From NCBI GenBank assembly GCA_012729315.1, contig JAAYDI010000011.1:1-64000 (forward strand): a stretch of 64,000 bases of DNA, read 5' to 3'. The position numbers were made by a program, and so were the translations under genes. Position 1 is the stretch's first letter; each line of letters opens with the position of its first letter. The notes beneath the pieces are model-generated. The model ran no database searches and was not told where the DNA came from. It was given only the letters and a program-made list of their open reading frames with translations. Source of the stretch: Planctomycetaceae bacterium. Lineage in GTDB: Bacteria > Planctomycetota > Planctomycetia > Pirellulales > Pirellulaceae. Of the stretch, positions 35,622 through 44,806 are shown in pieces.

Positions 35622-37361
35622 TTACCAGAAGATAATGTTCAGGATGACAGCTGCGACCAGCACGGCCACCCCCAGCGTGGCCGGCTGTTTGTACCACGCC
35701 ACACCGTGTTCTTTCACACGCGGGGTGAGTGAGTACACGAGTCCGCGCAGGTCATCGTCTGTCTTGTTGCGCGCTGTGCACAGCGACACCACGATCGTGA
35801 CGACGAAGCAGGTGGTGAACGCGTAGATCGCAGCCCAGAAGTTCTGGGCCATGTCCACCGGGTAAGTGTGCACGACGTGCCCGCCGCACAGCCAGCCACC
35901 TTTGACACCCCAGTCAGCCTGGGCCGGCAGTGTCAGGCCGTGATGCACGGCGGCCGCCAGCGTGCCGCACACCAGGCCGCTGAACGCACCGTTGCCCGTG
36001 GCCCGCCGCCAGAACATGCCCAGCAGGAACGTGGCCAACAGCGGCGCGTTGACAAAGCCGAACACCAGCTGCAGCATGTCCATGATGTTGTTGAACTCAC
36101 GCGCCACGTACGCACACGCCACACTGATCAGAATTCCCACCACGGTAATAACGTGCCCCATCCGCAGGTAGTGCCGGTCAGGCTGCCCCGGCCGGATGTA
36201 GCTCTGGTACAGATCGTAGGTCCAGACCGTGTTGAACGCCGTCACATTGCCGGCCATGCCCGACATGAAGGAGGCCATGAGCGCGGTGACGCCAACTCCC
36301 AACAGGCCGGCCGGGCAGAACCGGGCCAGCATCACGGGGATCGCCATGTTGTAGTCGGTGGCACCCTTGTCGTCAGTCGGCAGGAAGCCGCCGAGCTCGT
36401 GATGCAGCGCGATGGCGATCATGCCCGGCAGGATGACGAGTGCAGGAAACAACATTTTGGGGACCGCCGCGATCAACGGCGTGCGCCGCGCGGCTGACAT
36501 CGAATCGGCCGCCATGGCACGCTGGATCACCAGGAAATCGGTGCACCAGTAGCCGAAGGACAGCACGAAGCCCAGCCCCATCGCCATGCCGAACCACTCC
36601 ACCCCCATCGGGTTGGCGGCCGGCGAGTACATGTGCGCCCATGACTGCGTCCAGGCACCTTCCGCAAACGCCCGCCCGGCCGGATTGGCGGCGCTGGTGG
36701 CGACCACATCGAGCTTGGCGACCAGTGCGTCCCAGCCACCGACGCTCTGCAGTCCGATCCAGACCAGCGGCACGAATCCAAACACGATCATGAAGAACTG
36801 CAGCACCTCGTTGTAGATGGCGGAGGTCAACCCGCCCAGCACGATATAGACCAGCACGATGATTGCGGATACCGCGATGCACATGTGGTAGTTGAAGCCC
36901 AGAATCTGCTCCAGCAGGAGCGCCAGCACATGCATGGAAATGCCGGACGAGAAGACGGTCATCACGGCGAACGAAATGGCGTTGAACGCGCGCGTCTTCT
37001 CATCGAACCGGAGCTTGAGATACTCCGGCACTGAACGGGCTTTGGATCCGTAGTAGAACGGCATCATGAAGATCCCGACAAACACCATCGCCGGGATCGC
37101 GCCGACCCAGTAGAAGTGGCTGGTCATGATCCCATACTTGGCCCCTGACGCCGCCATGCCAATCACTTCCTGAGCGCCCAAATTGGCCGACAGGAACGCC
37201 AGGCCGCAGACCCATGCCGGAATCGCACGTCCCGACAGGAAGAAGTCGGTGCTCGTCTTCATGTACCGCCGCAGGGCCCATCCGATGCCCAGCACGAACA
37301 GGAAGTACACTATCAGGATCAGGTAGTCCACCGGGGCCAGTGTGATCAACGCCTTGGGCAT
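35622..37361 (-). CDS. Sodium:solute symporter (SSS family, SGLT-like)
   Basis: A 579-residue carrier with about 14 membrane helices. SSS landmarks include YMKTSTDFFLSGRAIPAW after helix 1, the helix-2 region SANLGAQEVIGMAASGAKYG, ARSVPEYLKLRFDEKTRAF, and ALMASFMSGMAGNVTAFNTVWTYDLY at the second sodium-site helix. These features are close to the sugar-type SGLT subfamily, so Na+-coupled sugar uptake is plausible but not proven. It is followed by a small two-helix membrane protein and preceded by an MFS carrier on the same strand. Confidence 0.92.
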   Translation of the reverse strand: MPKALITLAPVDYLILIVYFLFVLGIGWALRRYMKTSTDFFLSGRAIPAWVCGLAFLSANLGAQEVIGMAASGAKYGIMTSHFYWVGAIPAMVFVGIFMMPFYYGSKARSVPEYLKLRFDEKTRAFNAISFAVMTVFSSGISMHVLALLLEQILGFNYHMCIAVSAIIVLVYIVLGGLTSAIYNEVLQFFMIVFGFVPLVWIGLQSVGGWDALVAKLDVVATSAANPAGRAFAEGAWTQSWAHMYSPAANPMGVEWFGMAMGLGFVLSFGYWCTDFLVIQRAMAADSMSAARRTPLIAAVPKMLFPALVILPGMIAIALHHELGGFLPTDDKGATDYNMAIPVMLARFCPAGLLGVGVTALMASFMSGMAGNVTAFNTVWTYDLYQSYIRPGQPDRHYLRMGHVITVVGILISVACAYVAREFNNIMDMLQLVFGFVNAPLLATFLLGMFWRRATGNGAFSGLVCGTLAAAVHHGLTLPAQADWGVKGGWLCGGHVVHTYPVDMAQNFWAAIYAFTTCFVVTIVVSLCTARNKTDDDLRGLVYSLTPRVKEHGVAWYKQPATLGVAVLVAAVILNIIFW

Positions 37362-37624
37362 GGATCAGTCCTTTCGTTGCCCGCCGCGTCCCGGCGGGGT
37401 GGTTCGTGCGCAGCTGCAACCAGGTCGCGCGCCGCTCGGGGCCCGGCAGACCACACGCGCCAGCCGCGGCACGCCAGGACCAGCCCCGCTCGGCGCCCGT
37501 TGATCCGGCCATCATATCGAGTCTACCCCGTCGCGCAAACGGTGGGTTCTGTCCGGTTCCACACCGAACCGCACCAGCGCCCGCGGCGCGCCGTGGCATT
37601 CGCCCCCCGCCATGCCCGCTGGTG

Positions 37625-39181
37625 TCAATCCGTTCCTGGCCGGGCGCGCCGATACAGCGCCACAATCAGGATGACGCCCGCGCCGACAAGTGGGAACGGG
37701 ACCAGTTTGTACAGGGCATTCGCAAAGGTGGCGTGTTCCGTCGCCGCGCGCCCCACCACATACGGCCCCACAAAACCACCCAGGTTGCCGATCATGTTGA
37801 TGAAGCCAATCGCCGAGGCGGCCGCCGTGGCCCCCAGAAACATGCTCGGAATCGGCCAGAACGCCGGCATGTGCGCGTACAGCATCGGCCCGACAATCAG
37901 GATCATGGCCAACACAGGAAAGATCCACTGGCCGTCCGTGGCCGCGGCGATCGCAATGCCAATCCCCTGGCAGGCCAGCGGCACCGAGACGTGCAAAACC
38001 CGTTCCCCGGTCCGGTCGGAATGCCAGCCGTTGATCAGCATGCCCAGCAGCGCCATGACGTACGGCAGAGCGGCCAGCAGACTGGACGCGAGATCCCCCG
38101 CCCCCGACTGCGACTTGATGATCGCCGGCATGAACATGCCCAGCCCATAGCTGAACACGTTCAGGCAGAAGTAGACGGTGGTCAGCAGCAGCACGATGCC
38201 CAGATGGGACAACAGGATCCGCACGTTGAAATGCCCGGCCTTGCTCTCTGCCTCCCGCCGCAGATCACCGAGCAGGCTTTCCCGCTCGGCCCCGCGCAGC
38301 CACCGCGCGTCTTCCGGCCGGTTCGGCAGCACAAACAGAGTGACCACACCAGCAATCACCGGCAGGACACCCTGCAGGATGAAGATCCAGCGCCAGCCGG
38401 GCCATCCAAACCAGTTCAAGTGCAGCAGCAACCCGGAGAGGGGCAGTCCGAAGACAGTGGCCACGGGTATCGCCGCCGTGAAGTTGGCGACCGCCTTGGC
38501 CCGGTCGGCCGCGCGGAACCAGAGTGACAGATACAGAATCACCGACGGGAAGAAGCCCCCTTCGAAGAAGCCGAGCATGAAGCGGTAGAAATAGAACTGG
38601 TTCACCGGATCGGTGGACAGCCCGTTGTAGAACGCGGCCAGATCGCGAAACCAGGTCAGCGGCTCGGTGCGGCCGAACAGCTGCGCCACGAAGCCGAAGA
38701 GCGCATTGACCACGGCGTCCAGCCCCGTCACGACGCCGGCGTTCAGATCGATCGCCGGCAGCCAGCTGAAGATCGTGCTCGAAATCGGTGTGCCTATGGT
38801 CCCGATCAGCATGCAGGACAGGCCCCACAGGACGAGGATCCGTACAAACACGTACCGCGCACCCCATCGCAACACGCTCAGCGTGCTGGGCACCTCCAGG
38901 ATCCAGTACCCCCAGAAGAAGATGCCTGCCCCAAAGCCGATCACTGCCTTGGAGAAGCCCAGACCACCTTCACTTGGCGGCATCTCCATGTGCAGTGCGG
39001 CCACGGACACGTTGACCCGGTCAAGATAGGCCAGGATATACAGTATGAAGACGTACGGAATCAGATAGACGGTCACGCGGCGGCGTGCACTCTCGCCTGG
39101 CGACAGGGCCGGCCGCCGCCACACCAGACGCATGCAGCGATCGGCCAGGGTCGTGACCTGATTTCTCTCATCCACGTTCAT
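37625..39181 (-). CDS. MFS transporter, anion:cation symporter (ACS) type
   Basis: A 518-residue major facilitator with 12 membrane helices. Family landmarks are YILAYLDRVNVSVAA in helix 1, FFWGYWILEVPSTLSVLRWGARY in helices 2-3, and LGFFEGGFFPSVILYLSLWF in helix 5, which are characteristic of the ACS group (tartrate, glucarate, hexuronate, phthalate carriers). An insert of about 60 residues between helices 4 and 5 is longer than usual. The ATG at 39181 has GAGGT upstream. Substrate is probably a carboxylated sugar or organic acid; inference. Confidence 0.88.
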   Translation of the reverse strand: MNVDERNQVTTLADRCMRLVWRRPALSPGESARRRVTVYLIPYVFILYILAYLDRVNVSVAALHMEMPPSEGGLGFSKAVIGFGAGIFFWGYWILEVPSTLSVLRWGARYVFVRILVLWGLSCMLIGTIGTPISSTIFSWLPAIDLNAGVVTGLDAVVNALFGFVAQLFGRTEPLTWFRDLAAFYNGLSTDPVNQFYFYRFMLGFFEGGFFPSVILYLSLWFRAADRAKAVANFTAAIPVATVFGLPLSGLLLHLNWFGWPGWRWIFILQGVLPVIAGVVTLFVLPNRPEDARWLRGAERESLLGDLRREAESKAGHFNVRILLSHLGIVLLLTTVYFCLNVFSYGLGMFMPAIIKSQSGAGDLASSLLAALPYVMALLGMLINGWHSDRTGERVLHVSVPLACQGIGIAIAAATDGQWIFPVLAMILIVGPMLYAHMPAFWPIPSMFLGATAAASAIGFINMIGNLGGFVGPYVVGRAATEHATFANALYKLVPFPLVGAGVILIVALYRRARPGTD

Positions 39182-39527
39182 GGTCAGTACCTCTTCCACC
39201 CCGGACCGGCCCGGGGCGGCCGCTTGGGTCGCGCCACTCCGTCAACGGCGCAGCCACGGGGGACAGCCCCTGCATCTGCCCTCGCCGACCATCTCAGCCA
39301 GTATGATCTCCAGCGGCTTCCACCGAAAGAACTGCCGCCAACGCATCAAGGCCTCGCCGTCTTCGCGAAACACAACCGGGAACACAGAACCGCCAGCGTC
39401 GCGACGATTCTAACCGCTGCGCGCACGCCTCGTAAAGCCGGCGCTCCCGCCGGCGCGACAGCCGTGAACGGCAGGGGGAGCATCCACCTCCTCCAGCTCG
39501 CGGAACGTAGCGTGCCCGCGCCGATCG
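39182..39527. other. Intergenic region without recognisable gene
   Basis: A 346-bp region upstream of the MFS gene and downstream of the discoidin-type fragment. Its ORFs are Arg/Pro/Ser-rich noise. I see no terminator with a T-tract and no repeats. Confidence 0.45.
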
Positions 39528-39913
39528 TCAGCGTATTTCGATCTCGAATAGATCGAGCAGATTGACAATGCGCAGTTTATCAAGTGTCACCGCGGACGGC
39601 AGGTCGAAGGTCGCCACAGAGTGGGCCGTCGTGGCGTCTGCCGGAATGACAGTGGTGGCAAACCCCTCCCACGTGCCGGCAGCCGTCTGCCGCTGCAGCT
39701 GGATCGTACGGCCGTGCATGGAGGGATGCTGCAGGAACCGGACCACGACTGTCTGGAACGTCTGCGGCGTCTCCCACGCCAGCTGCAGCCACTGCGTGTT
39801 GTCCTCCACCAGCGCGCCGGGCCAGTACAACGTCGACAGCACTCCGTCGTTGGCTGCCTGGGCCGGGTAACGCTCGGCATTCGGACTCACGGAGGCCGTC
39901 GCCGTGGCCTGCT
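39528..39913 (-). pseudogene. Fragment of an F5/8-type C (discoidin-like) domain
   Basis: The frame reads TATASVSPNAERYPAQAAND, then ALVEDNTQWLQLAWETPQTF and RFLQHPSMHGRTIQLQ, ending LLDLFEIEIR. This is a nearly complete jelly-roll of the discoidin/F5-8C type, including the tryptophan-rich core. It has no signal peptide and only a GTG (39890) inside the domain as a possible start; an in-frame stop lies just upstream. In related proteins this domain is the C-terminal module of a larger secreted enzyme. It is most likely the 3' remnant of such a gene, though a small expressed domain cannot be excluded. Confidence 0.5.
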
Positions 39914-39952
39914 GATGCGCTCACATACCACGCTCGGCCAACCAACCGCATC

Positions 39953-41368
39953 TCAGTGGATTCCCGAATTCCCCGCCAGCTGTTTGCCCAGTTCGCCCAC
40001 CACCTGCTTGGCATCGCCGAACAGCATGAACGTGCGGTCGGCGTAGTACAGCTCGTTCTCGATGCCGGCGAAGCCGGGGTTCATCGAGCGTTTGATACAG
40101 AAGCACATGTGGGCCTTGTCGGCGTCGATGATCGGCATGCCATAGATCGGACTGTTCTTGTCGGAACGGGCCGCCGGATTCACCACGTCGTTCGCGCCGA
40201 TGACGAGCACGACATCGGCCTGCGGCAGGTCGTGGTTGATGTCGTCCATTTCGATCAGCCGGTCGTAGGGGATCTCAGCCTCGGCCAACAGAACGTTCAT
40301 GTGTCCGGGCATGCGGCCCGCCACGGGGTGGATGGCGAAACGCACGTCGATCCCGCGGCGCGTCAGCTGGTCGAAAAGTTCTCGCACGCGGTGTTGAGCC
40401 TGAGCCACCGCCATCCCATAGCCGGGCACGATCACGACCAGACTGGCCTGTTCCAGGATCTGCGCCGCACCTTCGGGCGTCTCGCTCTTGGCTGTCTTCT
40501 TTTCACCAGCCGCCGACGTCTGGACCTGCCCGAACGCGCCGAAGAGCACGTTCAGGAAGGAGCGATTCATGGCCTTGCACATGATGATCGACAGGATCAG
40601 ACCCGACGACCCGTCCAAGGCTCCCGCCGTGATGAGCAACTTGTTGTTGAGGACGAACCCCATCGCCACGGCGGAGAGGCCAGCGTAGGCGTTCAACATC
40701 GAGATCACGGTGGGCATGTCGGCACCACCGATCGGCATCACGAGCATCCAGCCGAAATTGAGCGACAAGATGATGATCAGCACGAACGCGGCGGAGGACC
40801 AGCTGCCGTCTGGGACGAGGACGATCAGGAATCCGAGCAGCACGGCGAGCGCAAAGGCGCCGAGATTCACATAGATCTGACCGCGATACACCCACGGCCG
40901 CTGCGGGAGCCACTTGAACTCCTGCAACTTGCCGGCCGCCACCAGGCTGCCGGTGAACGTCAGGTATCCCAGAATGATTTCGGCCACGATCGCGCACATG
41001 CGGAACGTTGTCAGTTCCATGGCCGGATCGGCCACACAGTACCGCCAGTAGAAATACTTGGCCGTCCCGACCAGACCGGCTGCCAGACCGCCAAAGGCGT
41101 GCGACAGCGCCGTCCGCTGCGGCACCGCCGTCAGCGGCACTTGCGCCAGCCAGTAGCCGAGCACGGCGGCGGGGATGATCGGCAGAATGATCCACCAATG
41201 CTGCGTGACGCCGGGCGCGGACCAAGTGGCCACGATCGCCACAAACATCGCAATCGCACCGGCCACCACCCCGCGCCGCGAGGTCTTCGGGTCGTTCATC
41301 CAGTGCAGCGAGAAGATGAACATCGCCGTCGCGAACAGATAGGCAATCTCAATAATGTAGTTGTTCAT
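39953..41368 (-). CDS. pntB: NAD(P) transhydrogenase beta subunit
   Basis: A 471-residue subunit of the proton-translocating transhydrogenase. The N-terminal half has about nine membrane helices (domain II). The C-terminal half is the NADP(H)-binding domain III, with VPGYGMAVAQAQHRV, FAIHPVAGRMPGHMNVLLAEA and GANDVVNPAARSD, all diagnostic. It transfers hydride between NADH and NADP+ coupled to proton flow. Its ATG overlaps the stop of the upstream pntAB in an ATGA. The NAD-binding subunit is not encoded nearby. Confidence 0.95.
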   Translation of the reverse strand: MNNYIIEIAYLFATAMFIFSLHWMNDPKTSRRGVVAGAIAMFVAIVATWSAPGVTQHWWIILPIIPAAVLGYWLAQVPLTAVPQRTALSHAFGGLAAGLVGTAKYFYWRYCVADPAMELTTFRMCAIVAEIILGYLTFTGSLVAAGKLQEFKWLPQRPWVYRGQIYVNLGAFALAVLLGFLIVLVPDGSWSSAAFVLIIILSLNFGWMLVMPIGGADMPTVISMLNAYAGLSAVAMGFVLNNKLLITAGALDGSSGLILSIIMCKAMNRSFLNVLFGAFGQVQTSAAGEKKTAKSETPEGAAQILEQASLVVIVPGYGMAVAQAQHRVRELFDQLTRRGIDVRFAIHPVAGRMPGHMNVLLAEAEIPYDRLIEMDDINHDLPQADVVLVIGANDVVNPAARSDKNSPIYGMPIIDADKAHMCFCIKRSMNPGFAGIENELYYADRTFMLFGDAKQVVGELGKQLAGNSGIH

Positions 41369-41880
41369 GCCTTCACCTCCTGTCGCGTCTTGAACATCTT
41401 GAGCATGCGGTCGGTGATCAGGAAGCCACTGATGATGTTCGTCATTGCGGCAAAGAGGGCAATCGACCCGAGGATGCGAATGGACGGTGGATAGTGCTCA
41501 CTACCCGCCACAACGATCGCTCCGACGACCGAGATGGCGGAGATGGCATTCGTCAAGGACATCAACGGGGTGTGCAGCAGGCGCGACACACGTCGAATCA
41601 CGCCGATGCCGATGAACGTGGCCAGCATGAAGACAAACAGCATTGACATCATGAAGTCCAGCTGCTCGTCACCTGCCGCGTGCTCGGCGGGCACCGCCTC
41701 CGGCGACACGCCGCCCGCCGTGCCCCGTACCGTGTCGGAGGGGGACTCCGGTGACACGGCGACTTCACCGGATTGCTTTGTGCCGGTTTGAGTCTGGCCG
41801 GATGCGGCCGCGATCAGCAGCGCCAACGCGGCGCAGGCAAGCAGCGCCGACCAGCCAGGAAGGGACTTCGTTTGCGACAT
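41365..41880 (-). CDS. pntAB: NAD(P) transhydrogenase alpha-2 (membrane) subunit with added leader
   Basis: A 171-residue protein whose C-terminal 95 residues are the PntAB membrane domain (FVFMLATFIGIGVIRRVSRL, TPLMSLTNAISAISVVGAIV, MTNIISGFLITDRML). In front lies a signal-peptide-like segment (WSALLACAALALLIAAASGQ) and a 45-residue Thr/Ser/Gly/Glu-rich linker. Usual PntAB proteins are about 95-110 residues. GAGGAG precedes the ATG at 41880. In Rhodospirillum-type three-subunit enzymes a separate pntAA lies upstream; here there is none between this gene and the chemoreceptor gene. Confidence 0.88.
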   Translation of the reverse strand: MSQTKSLPGWSALLACAALALLIAAASGQTQTGTKQSGEVAVSPESPSDTVRGTAGGVSPEAVPAEHAAGDEQLDFMMSMLFVFMLATFIGIGVIRRVSRLLHTPLMSLTNAISAISVVGAIVVAGSEHYPPSIRILGSIALFAAMTNIISGFLITDRMLKMFKTRQEVKA

Positions 41881-42187
41881 GACGTCTCGTCTCCTCGGGG
41901 GCTCCCCCCTGTCGTCCGAAACCCGGACCGGACCCGGTACAGGAGGGATATTGGGCTCGATAGCTCGGGAACACGATATCACTCCGCGGCAGAGGAGGCA
42001 ACGGGAGGCGGGGGCGCGGATTGCACGCCGCGGTCAGAAGGAAAAGGGGAAAAAAGAAAGATCCCGTTCACCGCGTCGGAGTTCCGGAGGGAACATGACG
42101 CTTGAACGGGATCGGCGGAGTTATGGAAGTTGTCGGACGACGCGGGTGCCGGCCGCCTTGGCGTTCAGCGCGGCTCCGCGCCGGTGA
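41881..42187. other. Intergenic region between chemoreceptor and transhydrogenase genes
   Basis: A 307-bp region holding the chemoreceptor terminator (42041-42113) and presumably the promoter of pntAB-pntB between it and 41880. No further gene is visible, and in particular no pntAA. Confidence 0.55.
42041..42113 (-). terminator. Intrinsic terminator of the chemoreceptor gene
   Basis: On the minus strand the 11-bp arms GATCCCGTTCA (42113-42103) and TGAACGGGATC (42070-42060) pair perfectly. An inner hairpin, GTTCC-GGAAC, lies in the loop. Immediately after comes the T-rich run TTTCTTTTTTCCCC. It lies about 75 bp downstream of the chemoreceptor stop codon. Confidence 0.8.
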
Positions 42188-44383
42188 TCACACGCGGAAC
42201 TGGCCGACGAGCGAGTGGAGTTGATCGGCAACGGTGGAGAGTTCGCGACCGCTCATTTCGGTGAGCGATGCGCCCTCAGCCGCCTGCTTGGCCGCACGGT
42301 CCACGTCGACGATGATCCGCGCGATTTCCTGGCTGGCAGAGGCCGATTCGGCCACGCCCTGCGCGACGGTCTGAGCCGCGGACGAGGATTGCGCGACATT
42401 CTGGGCGATCTCCTTGGTCGTGATGCTCTGCTCTTCCACCGCCGTGGCAATGATTCGCGACAGCTCGTTGACCTGCCCGATCACGTCGCTGATCCCGCCC
42501 ATGGACTTCACCGCCAGGTTCGTAGAACCCTGGATGGCATGGATGCGTTGCCGGATGTCTTCGGTGGCGTTGGCCGTCTGCTTGGCCAGCTCTTTCACCT
42601 CGGTGGCGACGACCGCAAAGCCTCTGCCCGACTCGCCGGCACGTGCCGCTTCGATGGTCGCGTTGAGTGCCAGGAGGTTCGTCTGTTCGGCGATGTCCTG
42701 AATCACCTCGATGACCTTGCCGATCTGGTCGGCGGCGTTACCGAGATCGTGGATCTGTGTATTGCTGGCATCGACCAGCTGCGAGGCGTCGGCCGCGACG
42801 GAAGCGGCCCGCTCTGCACTCTTAGCCACCTCGCTCACACTCGTCGTGAACTCCTCAATCGCCGCTGAGACGGTGGTCACATTGGTCGACATCTCCTCGG
42901 TGGCAGCCACCATGCTGGTCATGCTGGCCGACGTCTGTTCGGCCGCAGCCGCGACTTGAGCCGACTGCGTGGTGGCCTGTGCCGCGCCACTTGCCAGCTG
43001 TGTGGCCGTCGTCGTCAGCCCGCTGGCGGATGTCGCCACGGTCTGCACGTTGCCGGCGATGAGACTGATGATGCCCTGGAGCTTCTCGACAAACTCGTTG
43101 AAGTAGCGGGCCAGGTCGCCGATCTCGTCGTGACTGGTCGCCGTCAACCGTTTGGTCAGGTCCCCCTCCCCCTCGGAGATGTCTTTGAGCACCGCGACGG
43201 TCTGGCGAATCGGACGCGCGATGGTGCGCGAGATCAGCCACCAGAGCAGCGGGAGGCCGATGAGACACACGCCCAGCATGAACGCCATGATGGTGTTGCC
43301 CTGCCGGTTGGTGTGGACAATTGCCAGCTCCGCGCCGCGGAACTCATCTTCGTACGAACCGGCGCCGATGATCCAGTCCCAGGGGGCGAAGTAGGCGAAC
43401 CGCACGACCTTCGTGCGTGGCGCCGGATCTTCTGGGTTCTTCCACGGATACCTCTCTTCGGCGATCTCCTGCGGCTTGAGCGTCAACGCCTTTTTGATCA
43501 TGCTCTGGATCATCAGCTGCCCATCGCTGTCCTTGGCGTCCCAGATCGACTCGCCGTCCCGCTTGCCATCCTGGGAAATGACATAGTTCCCCTTCGAATC
43601 GACCACGTACACGTATCCGGTCTCGCCGACCGCGATGTTCATGACCTGCTGGTAGAGCCATTTGGCAGACCTCTCCGGCACGCCGACAAACAGCATGCCG
43701 ATGACCGAACCGTTCTGAGCCCTGATGGGTTCGTATGCCGAGATGTACCAGTTGTTGACGACGAAGGAGCGGCCTATGTAACGGTCGCCCCGCAACACCG
43801 CCTCCACAACCGGGCTACGTTTGCCATCCGGGTTGACCGCCGGGATATACGTGTTGATCGCACGTCGACCATCGGTGGTCAGCAGGTTGGTGGAGACCCG
43901 CAGCATATCGCCCGCGTCATTCATGCGTTGAAACACGGTACAGGTCCCCCCGACCATGCTCTTCACCTTGTCCACCAGCGGCGAGGGCTTCTGCGGATCT
44001 GCATTCGGCTCGATCGGCTCCTCGCCGAGTTGCATGACCGGCAGTTCGACCGTCTGGGAAGATTCGGTCAGCTGATTGCGTGATTCCCAGCGGACCGTAT
44101 CGGTGCCGAGCGACATGCCGCCGGCGATCGCCAGTTCATTCGAAGCGACATTGAGGTCGCCGGTCACCTTCTGTTCCAGCACCTCCTTCTGGCATACCAG
44201 CATGCCGTGAACACCTTCGAGAATATGATCCAGATCCGCGCAGGCCAGCTTCGTGCATTCGTGCTCCGCCGTCGTGCGGCTCTTGCTTCCCTGCCACAAC
44301 GCCACCGCACCGATACCAAGCAGCGGGATCACTGACCCGAGCACACCGACCAGTATGAGCTTCTTGCCAATCGTCAACTTCAT
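42188..44383 (-). CDS. Methyl-accepting chemotaxis protein with periplasmic Cache sensor
   Basis: A 731-residue chemoreceptor. Helix 1 is at about 10-30, followed by a periplasmic sensor of about 330 residues (sCache3/Cache2 type, with [17 protein letters not shown] and [17 protein letters not shown]). Helix 2 is at about 365-385, then a HAMP domain ([21 protein letters not shown]). A long coiled-coil signalling domain follows, with the conserved hairpin tip [20 protein letters not shown] near 545-565. No C-terminal CheR pentapeptide is present. No other che genes are in the window, so it must signal to an array encoded elsewhere. The ATG at 44383 has AGGTG upstream. Confidence 0.93.
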   Translation of the reverse strand: MKLTIGKKLILVGVLGSVIPLLGIGAVALWQGSKSRTTAEHECTKLACADLDHILEGVHGMLVCQKEVLEQKVTGDLNVASNELAIAGGMSLGTDTVRWESRNQLTESSQTVELPVMQLGEEPIEPNADPQKPSPLVDKVKSMVGGTCTVFQRMNDAGDMLRVSTNLLTTDGRRAINTYIPAVNPDGKRSPVVEAVLRGDRYIGRSFVVNNWYISAYEPIRAQNGSVIGMLFVGVPERSAKWLYQQVMNIAVGETGYVYVVDSKGNYVISQDGKRDGESIWDAKDSDGQLMIQSMIKKALTLKPQEIAEERYPWKNPEDPAPRTKVVRFAYFAPWDWIIGAGSYEDEFRGAELAIVHTNRQGNTIMAFMLGVCLIGLPLLWWLISRTIARPIRQTVAVLKDISEGEGDLTKRLTATSHDEIGDLARYFNEFVEKLQGIISLIAGNVQTVATSASGLTTTATQLASGAAQATTQSAQVAAAAEQTSASMTSMVAATEEMSTNVTTVSAAIEEFTTSVSEVAKSAERAASVAADASQLVDASNTQIHDLGNAADQIGKVIEVIQDIAEQTNLLALNATIEAARAGESGRGFAVVATEVKELAKQTANATEDIRQRIHAIQGSTNLAVKSMGGISDVIGQVNELSRIIATAVEEQSITTKEIAQNVAQSSSAAQTVAQGVAESASASQEIARIIVDVDRAAKQAAEGASLTEMSGRELSTVADQLHSLVGQFRV

Positions 44384-44806
44384 CGTGGCACCTGTTTCTC
44401 GCCTCTGTCCCCTGTTCCTCTGTTCCTCTGTTCGAACGAACGGCCTCCGACCTGTGTTCCCGCGACGTTTCCTCCGCCACCGTAACATAGGTTGAGTTCT
44501 GGAGATGACAAGGCTATTTTGTGGGTAACCGCGCGCGGGTCGCGGGCGCGCGCAGGAACAGGGCGTCCCCAAGCTGCGCATAATCCGCACAGACCGTCCC
44601 ACGCGACCATGCATAGCACGGGCGCGCCGGGATGCAGCCGGCAGCCGTTACGGCAGCTGTGAGGAGAGGACGTATCCTGCCGACCGCGACGGGTCACGTA
44701 ACGCGCCAGAGCATGGCGAGGGGGCGGCGGCGCTTGGTGGATCGGCCAGTCATCGAGCGGTACACTCGGAATCGGCCGATGATGCCTCCAGGGAGAATGA
44801 TGGCGC
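44384..44806. other. Divergent intergenic region, chemoreceptor / MFS gene
   Basis: A 423-bp region. Close to the chemoreceptor start is an 8-bp tandem repeat (TGTTCCTC at 44413, 44421, partial at 44429). The rest is GC-rich and holds no ORF with coding character. I cannot identify a secure promoter. Confidence 0.45.
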
